Assembly (NCBI GenBank): GCA_020465985.1
Contig: JAANYP010001785.1
Span: 310,001-374,000, forward strand
DNA from: Centrapalus pauciflorus
Taxonomy: Eukaryota > Streptophyta > Magnoliopsida > Asterales > Asteraceae
Length of the DNA: 64,000 nucleotides
Reading direction: 5' to 3'
The position numbers were made by a program, and so were the translations under genes. The notes below the pieces were generated by a model. That model did not search any database and had not been told where the DNA came from. It was given only the letters and a program-made list of their open reading frames with translations. Shown one piece after another: positions 36,181 to 46,829 of the stretch; position 1 is the stretch's first letter; the number at the start of each line of letters is the position of its first letter.

Positions 36181-37244
36181 TAAACTTGACGTTTTAAGTG
36201 GGTTTTATTTATGAACTTGTTAAGTTGAGTGATTTAAAACATAAAAAACCAACATACATGCATGTTATCATTTAAGGGAGTTATTAAGTCCCTCATATCA
36301 TTTAGGACTCGGTTAAACACATCAAGTTCATCGCAAGTCAACAAGACACTCTACGTTTTTACGCTCGTTTTTGCCATCATTTTGCGGTGAGTTTTCATAG
36401 CCCTATTTTTAATTGTTCGTATTATTTTAGGGTGAGAATACATGTTCAACTTTTATTTTATATGGACACAAGTACTTGAATCATTATTTTCGTATTACAT
36501 AAGATTGTTACTTCACCACCGCCCTCAATCATGAACCGTTAATTACTCCGTAAACATGAATATTGTGGATAGATCTATTTGGGTTGACGCCCCCATCCGG
36601 TTGGTCGCACCAATTGTAAACGGATGCTTAATTATTTGACAATTCTTGGTATTATGGTGTTGGATACCACAAGGGCACTCATAAGTTAAGTTTCGGGGTC
36701 ATGAGGCTTATGGTAATACTTAAACTATATGATTCACTTTTATTTTACAACTCACTGAAATCTTGTGTTTTCCATACAATGTCTTACTTATCGAGTAAAC
36801 CTATGAACTCACCAACTTTATGTTGACGTATTTGTTTTTTTAAGGACCGTAAACGCTAAGGTATCATGTTCATGGCACGTTTACAAGATTATCAAGTTTT
36901 TCAGAGTCCACGGGCATTCCAAACGTTGTGGAGATTACTTTTCATAACTTAAACATTTTGTCATGTATTTTAATCTCCGCACTAGTGACTTTGTATTTTG
37001 TGATGCTTGTAAAACGATATTTATATTTTATGTATTTTTAAAACGTCTCATTCAGAGGTCGTTCATTATGATTATGCTTTTATTTCCGCGACGTCACGCC
37101 TCGTTGCCAAGCGGGGTATCGGGGTGTGACAGCCGGAACCTATCAATCGATCAACAAAATCCGGCCCCAAAAAACAACGATCATTGGAACTAAATCCCAA
37201 TGTGTCACTTTGCAAATTGTAAGTTCATCATTATGGTATTAAAG

Positions 37245-38125
37245 ACAGTGGCGGACCCATGATATTTGGTTGCCGGTGGCACAAATTTGAGCCATGTTTT
37301 CAATTTTATAATTATATTAATTAGATTGGTTTGCTCGGATTAACAGGTGATAATATTAATTGGAAGTTCATAAATTTTGGGATTGAATAAAAATAATGGT
37401 ATTGAATTTGGTGAAATGAACCAAAATTATAAATAAAGATAGCTTATCGGGTATTTAATTTTGGGTTTTATGTTATTAATTCATTATTTTGTTATTTGTT
37501 GCATTAAATTATAAATAATTATACTACAAATTTATTTATTTAATTGAAGGTTATAAAAATTTTGCATTAAATTATTCTAATAATGTTTTAATATTTGAAA
37601 AACACGGTTGCACGCTCAAAAAACTACCGGTTGCACGAACAAAAAATCGTAAAAAATTACACTATGAAATAATGTTTTTGTATTTATTGTTTGAATAAAC
37701 ATACTAGAAATATAATCATAATATAAATTGTATGTATATTTAAAAGAAACTATTCATCGTTGAAAGCCACCTTTTTTGTCATTCAAAAAACAGGTCATCG
37801 AACGAAAAATGTTTGTCGTCACTGCCACTTTGCATGGGTACACTACTAGTTTACATTATAAGAGGCTAGTCTTCATAGACACAAACCGTCACTCGTTTCA
37901 TTCTTCCAAGTTCTAAGTCCAACTATTTATAGACTTAGCAACATAATATAATTTGATATACATGTTAGATCTAAAATACATTTCGTGGATAACTTCAGTG
38001 TCATAAATTTATACATATGAAGATAACAACTTTATATAAATTCATTTGGTAAAAGATTCTCTGAACAATGAGATTGTTCGAGAACCACAAAGAAAGTGAA
38101 ATATACATTAGATTTAAGGAGGATG
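37245..38125. other. Possible TE remnant, then internal end of a Gypsy element with PPT
   Basis: CAGTGGCGGACCCATG at 37245 resembles the start of common plant transposon remnants, and GTCACTGCCACTTTGC near 37818 is a weak partner. Past about 37830 the sequence is non-coding up to GATTTAAGGAGGATG (38111-38125), a purine-rich tract directly before TGTAACACCCC, as expected at a Gypsy PPT/3' LTR border. Neither part encodes a recognisable protein. Confidence 0.35.
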
Positions 38126-38560
38126 TGTAACACCCCAATAATTAAAAAGGTAATTAACTTTGTGAAACAATTATAATTGTGAACTTAAGTGCTTTATTAT
38201 GAGTTAATTACCAAATATATTAGTGATGACTGCTATTATGGGGACTTGAATGATTAAAGAAAAATAAAATGTTGGGTTGTACTGAAAGACAAAAATAGGT
38301 AATGTATTTTGAAAGTAAATAATGATTAGTTATGACATAAAAAGTGATTAATGTGGTGTTTGAATATGTTTCGTATAATTATGCCAAATTCATTTATTGG
38401 GAATATTGAATTATTAAATATAATAGTAGCATTATGGTTTGTATTTTAGAAAATGAAAGAGTTGTGGAGGGATGTGTTTTGTAATTGTATGAGAATTGGA
38501 GGGTTGGGATGGTCAAAGGCCAAATCCCTCCCCTTTTCTTCTCTTTAATCGTCCAATGCC

Positions 38561-38602
<42 letters not shown>
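38561..38602. repeat. (AC)n microsatellite
   Basis: About 42 bp of AC repeats within the long LTR. The minus-strand reading as a cysteine/valine run is an artefact. Confidence 0.95.
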
Positions 38603-38605
<3 letters not shown>

Positions 38606-40039
38606 TCATTGTTTTCTTTGTTTCAAAAAGAAAGAATAGGAGATAAGCTAGGGTTTGGGGTTTTGATCAAGGGTTTTACAACATTGAAGACAAATCCTTG
38701 ATATTGGAAGCATTTTGAATGTGTAATCATCTCCATTCTTTCTCCATCTTCTTCGTCTCCTCCATTTCACCATTGTTGGAGATTGGAACCCTAAATGGGT
38801 CTTGTTGGGTTGAGTTAGTAAATGACTCAAAAACCATGTATAGGTTAATGTTTATGATTTATAAACGTATTTGAGTCGTAAATTCGTGATTGGGTGGGTT
38901 GGATTGGTGATTTGAGTAAAAACCCAAGTTGGAGCTCCATTTGAGCTCCAATGGTGGATGAGATGGGTTTATAGTGTTTTGTATATCTCATATGATGATA
39001 TACAATCCAAACATGTTATTTATAGCAATGGAATTAAATGGAAGCTAGTAGGAACTTATTTGGAGATTTGAAGGGTTAGTTTAGGTTTTGGTCATTTGGA
39101 ACCTGTTTGGAGATTTGAAGGGTTCGTATGAACTCCATGAAGTAATAAAATGCTATGTTATAGTATAATGTGTTTGTAAAGTGTTCAATTGTGTTAATTA
39201 AAGTGTTTTCGTGAGTTGGGAAACACAAAGTATGTGCAAGAACTCAAATTGGTGTTTTAAGGTTAAACCGCACGCCACATGTTCGGTGAAATGCCTCAAC
39301 GAGTTCCTAAACATTTTAGGATTGAGTGTTAATGTTTAAATATAAATTGAATGTCTAAACATAGCCCAAATAGGTTTAATATTGCTATGGGATTGGTTAG
39401 AATTGAATTTGAGCTCAATTGAAGCTCGGTGTCGTTGGTTGGAGTTTTCGGTCGTTTTAGGACTTGTTCGGAGTCAGTATGAACTCCACGGAATCATGGA
39501 ATGTTATGAAATGAGTCTAATATCTTTAGAGGGGTTTAATTGACCTTAATATGCTAATATATAGTTGGTAAAGTCCCTTGAAATTGTTAGAAGCATTAAT
39601 GGGAGTTTTGGGGAGTTTGGTGCATTTATGGGAATTGATTGTGCAGTCAGAGGGCGGACAGAAGGGTGGTAGCGGTGCTACCCACCCCCTGGTCGCGCCA
39701 TGACCAACATGCTGCCCCAGAAATTCATTTTGCAAGGTTGGGGGTCGATGCTTGGGTCTTGTACTTCTGATACGCTTCTAAATTAAGTGTTTAAAGGGTT
39801 TGAGGACCTTTGATCTATTCCGGAACTTGTAGGGCCTCATTTGGACTTAGTGCTTTCGGTCTGATATCCCAATACTAATAGGACACTCTTAGGGGCTTAT
39901 ATTGTGTTCGGGAGCTTACAGTTACGCGTTATTAATGCTTTTAGGTGAATTGAGTCGAAAGGAGCTTGATTGCAAGCTTTAGCCATTCTCCGGGCTATTG
40001 TGACTTCAATGGAAGGCTTTGGAAATCTTGTAACCGATT

Positions 40040-40640
40040 ACTGTGAGTTCTAGCATTAGTGTTACATATTGTGCATGTATCTCATTGTTTTACCTTGTTG
40101 AATGCTTTCTGAAGCTATTTGTTGATATATTGATAGTGGTTGCATATTTGCAATCACTTCTCATACGAATGATTTACGCGGGCATATGTGAGGTACCTTG
40201 GACCTCACTATACTTGATATGCTTTCAATTGACCTCACCAGGAGATGAGCTAATTGTTGATATTTTGATAGTAGATGCATATGTACCCTCAATTCGCACA
40301 TGTATAATTCTTTGGGCTTATGCGAGGCACATTGGACCTCACTATGGTCGATATGCTTTGTGGAGCTATACCTTGTTGAATAATTTTTGGAGTTATTTGT
40401 TGACATATTGATAGTTGTTGCATACTTGCTTTCGTTTCTTCTATGAATGATTTGTTTGGGCTTATGTGAGGCACGTTGGACCTCACTATACTTAATATAC
40501 TTTGTGGATCTTTACCTCGTTGAATACCTTGTGGAGCTACTTGTTGACATATTTGTAGTTGTTGCATACTTGCTTTCATTTCTTTATGAATGCTTTATTT
40601 GGGCTTGTGTGAGGCATGTTGGACCTCACCATGCTTGGTA
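40040..40640. repeat. Imperfect ~145-bp repeats, about four copies
   Basis: Each copy carries CTTGTTGAAT, TTTGTTGA(T/C)ATATTGATAG, a tyrosine-rich TTCTCATACGAATGATTT-like part and GGACCTCACTATACTTG. They run head to tail directly before the 34-bp minisatellite. Confidence 0.7.
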
Positions 40641-40671
40641 TGCTTTCAATTGACCTCACCTAGATATCTAT

Positions 40672-41185
40672 GGAATATGTTGGGCTAGCTCTAAGCCTAA
40701 ATTGAGCAATATGTTGGACTAGCTCTAAGTCTAAATCGAACAATATGTTGGGATAGCTCTAAGCCTAAATTGAGCAATATGTTGGGCTAGCTCTAAGCCT
40801 AATTTGAGTAATATGTTGGGCTAGCTCTAAGCCTAAATTGAGAAATATGTTGGACTAGCTCTAATTTTAAATAGAGCAATATGTTGGGCTAGCTCTAAGC
40901 CTAAATAGAGCAATATGTTGGGCTAGCTCTAAGTCTAAATCGAGCAATATGTTGGACTAGCTCTAAGTCTAAATTGAGCAATATGTTGGACTAGCTCTAA
41001 GTCTAAATCGAGCAATATGTTGGACTAGCTCTAAGTCTCAATTGATCAATATGTTGGACTAGCTCTAAGTCTATATCGAGCAATATGTTGGCCTAGCTCT
41101 AAGTCTAAATTGAGCAATATGTTGGGCTAGCTCTAAGCCTAAATTGAGCAATATGTTGGGCTAGCTCTAAGCCTAAATTGAGCAC
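40672..41185. repeat. 34-bp minisatellite, about 15 units
   Basis: The unit reads AATATGTTGG(G/A)CTAGCTCTAAG followed by (C/T)CTAAATTGAGC. About fifteen head-to-tail copies with point changes span 510 bp. Most units keep the GCTAGCTC or ACTAGCTC core. Confidence 0.92.
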
Positions 41186-41622
41186 TTGATCTTATTGGTT
41201 ATTGAACATACTCTTTGCTTATCATTACATGCATGAATATTATGTATCATTCTAATATAGCATCTCACTCAACTTTGTTGACCCCCCTTTAGTTGTTAAA
41301 CCCCTTTCTGGTAAAGGAAAGCATCACTTGACCATCTTGGTAGTGGATTGGACCTTGTCTAGCGGCTCCATTGTTTTCACATATCTTTGATAAAGCTTTG
41401 GGTGGGGATTTAGTGGACTCCCGTTTTGGTATACACACAAGAACGAACTTAGTTCTTATTCATGGTTAGATAATTTGGACGTTTAAAATTTGTAACCCTA
41501 GCTGTTTTGATCAATGATTCGTCACACATTGCTCATTGATAGGTGGCAAAGTGGGGAGAATCATGTTGATGGCTTTTGTAATTGAAAATTTTAAATTGAC
41601 CACAATTCCGCAAGTATATTCT

Positions 41623-41967
41623 TGTTAGATATATTATTTCGATCATAGGAGTTGTTTTGTAATAATTATTGTCTTTGTAGTTTGTCTTGTATTTAATTTC
41701 CATGTAGTTTATCTATTTGTAATAGTCTAGGGGCCAAAGTTGCCAAGTTGTAAGACTTAATTAAAGGAGCCTAGAAATAGGCTCCTAGGGTTACTTTAAT
41801 GAAAACGGTTGACATTTGAGAAAAAGAGCCAGCCGCCACTATTCATTTTACTCTCAACATTCTCTTTGTCTTTTCTTCATCATTACTTGATTATTGAGCT
41901 TTGTTCTTCTTAAGTATTGATAAGAAATCATCAAGGTGCTGAAACATTACGGGAATACAATATTACA
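41623..41967 (+). repeat. 5' LTR of the large copia element
   Basis: 345 bp, starts TGTTAGATATATTATT and ends AATATTACA. A perfect 9-bp hairpin lies at 41765-41786 (arms AGGAGCCTA and TAGGCTCCT, loop GAAA). It should carry the promoter and polyadenylation signals, but no clear TATA box stands out. The LTR at 61147 is a diverged relative. Confidence 0.93.
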
Positions 41968-41969
41968 AT

Positions 41970-41981
41970 TGGTATCAGAGC
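41970..41981 (+). promoter_or_regulatory. Primer-binding site (tRNA-iMet)
   Basis: TGGTATCAGAGC, two bases after the LTR end, complements the 3' end of plant initiator tRNA-Met and primes minus-strand DNA synthesis. Confidence 0.93.
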
Positions 41982-42409
41982 TCAGAAGGGTGGATTTCAA
42001 CTGCTTCTTTCGGATTCTGCTGGGTTTTGTTGTGTGTTCTTTGTGTTCTTCCATTCTACCCGGTTAGATCTTCATTTTCCTCTGTTTTTCTGTGTTTCTT
42101 GTGCTATAATGGTCATATAAACATCACATTATCATTCTCTACTGATTTTAAGCTCATTTAGTTCCATATCTCTGTTAAAATCATCAAGAATCGGCCATTT
42201 TTAAGTTTGAAAATATGGGTTTTTTTAAGTGGGTTTTTAACTTGTTCATGCTGTTTTTAAGTGTTTTTTAGGTTATTTTAAATCACCAAAAGTGTTTAAA
42301 ATAGTTTATAAATCATTTAGAACTGTTTTTAGGCTTTAAAACTGATAAAAATCGAATTCTGCTCAGTTCTGCCTTAGAAATCGTAAAAAACCTGCTGTAT
42401 TTCGGATCT

Positions 42410-43015
42410 TTACTGTAGAACTTCGGACCACCTAGGCACCAATTTCGGACCACCCATCGCCCTAATTCGGACCTCACTTCGGTCCAATTCGGACCATACT
42501 TAGGTGAATTTCGGACCCCCCCCATAAGCCTATTTCGGACCCCACTTCGGTCCCATCCGAACTTCAGACCATCCGAAGTTCAAATCAGGCTTCCATTTTC
42601 ACATTTAGGACTTGTACTTAAATTTTTCCAATTTCGGACCATACCCATTTCGGACCATCCGAATTCGGTCCCCACATGGACATACACTGTCCACTGTTCA
42701 TCCGAATTCGGTCCCATAGTTCCATCCGAAATTAAGTTCATCCGAATTCGTTCCAGACCGAATCACTGTTCATCCGAAATTGGACTCCATCCGATTTAGG
42801 ACCCCATCCGAACTAGCACGTCATCCGGACCATACTCCATCCGAATTACTGTTCATCCATCCGAAGTCACCCCATCCGAAGTCGGTTCGTAGATCCGAAA
42901 TTCTCCAATCCGAATTCGGCCCTGACATCCGAAACACTGTTCATCCGAAACCAACTCATCCGAACTTATCTACCATCCGAATTCAGCTCCATCTGTTTTA
43001 ACTCCAGCCCATCCG
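42410..43015 (+). repeat. CCGAATTCGG / TTCGGACC array in the gag leader
   Basis: More than thirty CCGAA or TTCGG words, often CATCCGAA or TTCGGACCA, occupy 600 bp between the PBS and the gag ATG. Several are full palindromes (CCGAATTCGG). A similar array occurs at 51310-51836 in the same element and at 61925-62560 in its relative. Confidence 0.85.
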
Positions 43016-43070
43016 TGTCCAGTTTCCACCTCTAAGATCTTCATATTCTTAATCAGCACCCATCATCATA

Positions 43071-46000
43071 ATGTCTCGCGAAGCTCTAGTACTCGGATCT
43101 GAGAACAGACCACCAGTTCTCTATCCCGATGAGTACGAACAATGGAAATCCCGGTTCCTTAAGTTCGTTGGAATGCAACCGCTCGGGAATTTGATGCTTC
43201 AGTCTATATCCGAAGGACCCGTAATCTACTATCGGGAGATAGCAGCTAGACCTGAGGCTGACCCCCTGTCTAAGCCTCAAAGGTTGAAAGAGAACCGGCA
43301 AAGGACGCTGAGAGAGACCGACAGCACGCTGACAAGAGGGCAGAATATCTGATTTATCAAGCCCTCCCCACTGATATTTTGGTCGGTGTAGACAGCAAAA
43401 TGTCTGCAAAAGAAATGTGGGACGAGCTAGAAGTCCAAATGCTGGGGGCAGATCTCGATGATCGTGCCAAAATCGAGGAGGCCAAGGCTAAGTTTACGGA
43501 ATTCCGCGCCAAAGACGGGGAATCTCTGCAAGCCACTTTCACCAGGTTCTGTGCAGTCCTTAACGAGTTAAACAAACTGCACATCAAGAAGGATAGGGAT
43601 GATATCAACATCCAATTCTTTGCCGCCTTAGCCCCCGAGTGGCAGCTTGCATGTCGGGCCACGAAAAGAGTCCTGAACATTCCTGAGGTATCAATTAATG
43701 TCGTCTTTAAGGAGCTCAAGAAATATCAAGGGGATGTGGATCAACAGAAGCTGATGGCAAATCAATTGGCCTCTCTACTGCTATCGGCCAACACCGGGTT
43801 GAAACCGAATGATTCTCTAGCCTTGATCACTAACACGCAGATTCCGACACCATCCTTTGCTCCAGGTTCTTCGTCATCTCAGTACAGGTATGCTTCTCCT
43901 CCGCGTGAGGTCTACGATGAGGAGGAAGCTTCGATTCAGGAACAGATAGCCTTATGGACCAACCGTCTCCAACAGCGACGGTTCTCCAACAAGACTAACA
44001 ACCAACTCCGTTATGACACCGGTCCAAGGAGGTACTCAGATGATAGAAGGGATGACCGACGCGATGACTATCGAAGGGACGAATACCGAAGGGATGATAG
44101 GGATGATCGCCGATATGACGATAGACGCGACTATCGAGATGATCGCCGTTATGAAAGGCGAGATGATAGGCGTGATGATCGCAGGGACGACAGGCGGGAC
44201 GATCGAAGGGATGATCGTCGGGATGACCGCAGGGAAGAGAGAAGAGAGCCCGAGAGAAGGGACAGGAGGCGTGATGACAGCCGAGAGCATCGCCGGGCAG
44301 ATAAGAGGCCGGCAGAAAGAAGAGAGGACAGGCCAAGAGCAGATGAGCCGAAGGCCGCGGATGAACGTCTCTGCTACAAATGTGGCAAACCGGGCCACTT
44401 TGCTAGGGAATGCAAGAACAATTTCGACAGAGACGTTGCGTACTACGAGAGAAAGCTCGAGGCAGCCAAGAAGAGAACGGATGCATTAGCCCTCGTCGCC
44501 CAAGAAGACTACTGGGATGCTGAAGATTCTGAAGACGAGGATGACAAGGGCAAGAATTGCTACATGGTTGATCGTATAGGGTTGGAGACATTTCCTGATT
44601 TCACTGCTGACAATTCAGATCATGCTGCTGAAGGGGAGACACTGAAAAATCCACCAGCATGTCTGATGGCTACAACCAACGATCCCGAATGCTCCACATC
44701 CGGTTCTGAGTCCAATGAGGTATATTCCTGTTACATTCCTGCACATGTAAATAAATTATTTGTAGATAATGAATGTACACTGCACACACAAATACTTGAT
44801 CTACAAGCTAGATTAAATGCTGAAACTGCAAGGTGTGTACAGGCTGAACATCAAGCTCAAATTCTGAAAGACTCATCTGAATTATATCATTCAAAGTGGT
44901 TAACTAATCATAATGTTATAAAACAGATGTTAATAGAAAAAGTAGATGTTCAGGATAGGAATATATACCTTGAATCTTGCATGGAAACGCTTTCAAAAGA
45001 AAAACTCTCTTTAAAAGAAGAAATTTCTGTTCTTACAAAACAATTAGATGTGGTAAATATGGAAAATATAGACAGTTTAGAAAAATACAAAATGATTGAA
45101 GAAGAAAGGATAAGTTTGTACTCAAGAATAAAGACCCTTGATGATGCATTTTTGAAAAGGGGTCAAACAGAACAAACTATCCATTTAAATCAGCCCAAAG
45201 AAACTAGGTTTTACCATTCTAAACAAGGAATTGGTTTTAAAAATCCTAAATATTTGAAAAAGCACAAAATGTTTTACCTGTATTTTATGACATGAACTAT
45301 ATGGGAGCCGGTATTAAAATTTTTTTTTTTTGAGTCATCAAAAGAAGTTTTAAACCAAGAAAATGAGAAACGTGTCGCTCGTAAAGATAAAGAAATTTCT
45401 TTTCAATATGAAGAACTTAACGAGAGTTATTCTTCTAGAGTACCCACTTTAGAGGAAGATCTCTTGTCAACTTACTCAGAAGCTGAATTGAAAACTGAAA
45501 CCATAAAATCAACTCCTCAACTTTATATTCCTGCAAAAGTTCTTCAACAACAAATCACTGTTTTAGAAAAAGAATTGAAGTCGTCTCAAGAGAAAGCACT
45601 TGATCTTCAAGATGCTCTTCTTAAGAGAGAAGAAGAATTGGTAAATCAATCTTTTCAACAATCTGTGGAAGTTACTGTCTACAGAGAAAATTTTGAAATG
45701 GTTTCACAAAAATTGAAAGATCTTTCAAAAGAACGAACACTTTCTCAATCCATAAAAATTCCATGTGTGTCATCAGATAAAGGTAAGGCTAAAGCTGAAT
45801 CTTCTTCTATCATTGTCAAAGGTGAGTGCTCAAAAGTTTTCAAAAATGAGGTTTCTAAAAAGACTCAGGTTAAATCCAAGTCTTTTAAGAAACCCACTCA
45901 CCACCAAAAAGAAAAGTCTGTCAAGTCTAAATCTTCCATGCTTACTGACTCTAATCGTTTTGTTCCTACAGATCATATAAGGAGAGTCCCAAAAACCACC

Positions 46001-46556
46001 ATGCATGATTTTACAAGTTTTTTTTGTGAAGAAGGCTTTAATGCCAAATGATATTGTTACTAGAGATAGGATGTCTGTAATCTCTAAAGACAATTTATGT
46101 AACAATGTGTGTGACAATGTCTGTAATGTTGTACCGAATTCTGCTGTTCCGTTAAAGTACTCTTTCAGTGATTTGTTTAATCTATGTCCAACTAAATATA
46201 GACGACAGGTTCCTGAAATGAATGCTTTCGTGCCATATCCTGTTAAACGTTTTCGGAAAAAGAAAACAAAAAATAGTGCATCATCGGCCACAAACAAAAT
46301 TGAGATGTGTCCGTTGCCAAGGCCCAAAACCAAAGCAACGGTCAAAAAGGTCTCAAAAAGACAAAAACCGAAGGCAATTTCAGCGCCTAAGGTTCCAAAA
46401 CCCAATAAATCCAATCTTCAATGGATTCCAAAGGGTTGTGCATCCGGACCACACACAATTGGTAGTTGGAATTCTAAAACTGTACATGTGCCATATAAAT
46501 ATGGAAATCCTAACAAAAAGGGACCCATATTGAGGTGGGTACCCAAGGTTGTGTGA
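43071..46556 (+). pseudogene. Copia Gag, large Sirevirus-type, frameshifted
   Basis: ATG at 43071 after the leader. An N-terminal Gag domain begins YEQWKSRFLKFVGMQP; a slip near 43262-43280 moves the frame, which continues with MSAKEMWDELEVQML and a helical region (ALAPEWQLACRATKRV). Then a serine/proline linker, about 100 residues of arginine-aspartate repeats (44037-44330, RRDDRRDD units), and a CCHC zinc knuckle at 44372-44413 (CYKCGKPGHFARE). Long coiled coils follow. A TGA at 45293-45295 and a change of frame near 46000 interrupt it; the last piece is basic (VKRFRKKKTK) and ends TGA at 46554-46556. The protein would assemble virus-like particles and bind RNA. Its reading frame stops before pol. 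Confidence 0.85.
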
Positions 46557-46829
46557 TCTTAATACAGATGGTTCTTGGTTACTTCTGATCAAGACCCGTG
46601 CTTCAAAGAAATGGCTTCTAGTTACCTTAGACTAGGACCCATTCTTTTGCTTGTCGGTTGTGCTTAAACCGACACGTTTGGCTTCTGTGCACACAGCCCA
46701 GGACCCGGTCTTAACTCATCATGTTTTCTGAACATCTCGGTTCAGAACACGGTTTGATTGTGAATTAAAAATGGATGTGTTTGAATGCATATAGTTTTTC
46801 ATTATATGAGTTTATGTGTTTTTCAGGCT

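Larger units (their letters stand above)
38126..41622 (+). mobile_element. Long Gypsy-type LTR (first 3.5 kb), interrupted by the copia element
   Basis: It starts TGTAACACCCCA after a PPT-like tract and contains an (AC)n tract (38561-38602), a set of ~145-bp imperfect repeats and a 34-bp minisatellite. Near 41290 it shares the TAGTTGTTAAACCCCTTT...GGAAAG layout with the ends of the LTRs at 7800 and 12370. The copia insertion begins at 41623; the last 55 bp resume at 55944 and would end GGGTGTTTCA at 55998. No domain is encoded. Confidence 0.6.

Noticed and set aside
42313..43001. ORFs rich in SELGR/IRIRS strings over the CCGAA arrays
   Set aside because: They are translations of the short-word array in the leader, with changing frame and no start context.
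43995..44489. Long alternative-frame ORFs over the arginine-aspartate repeats
   Set aside because: Shadows of the GC-rich Gag repeat in other frames.
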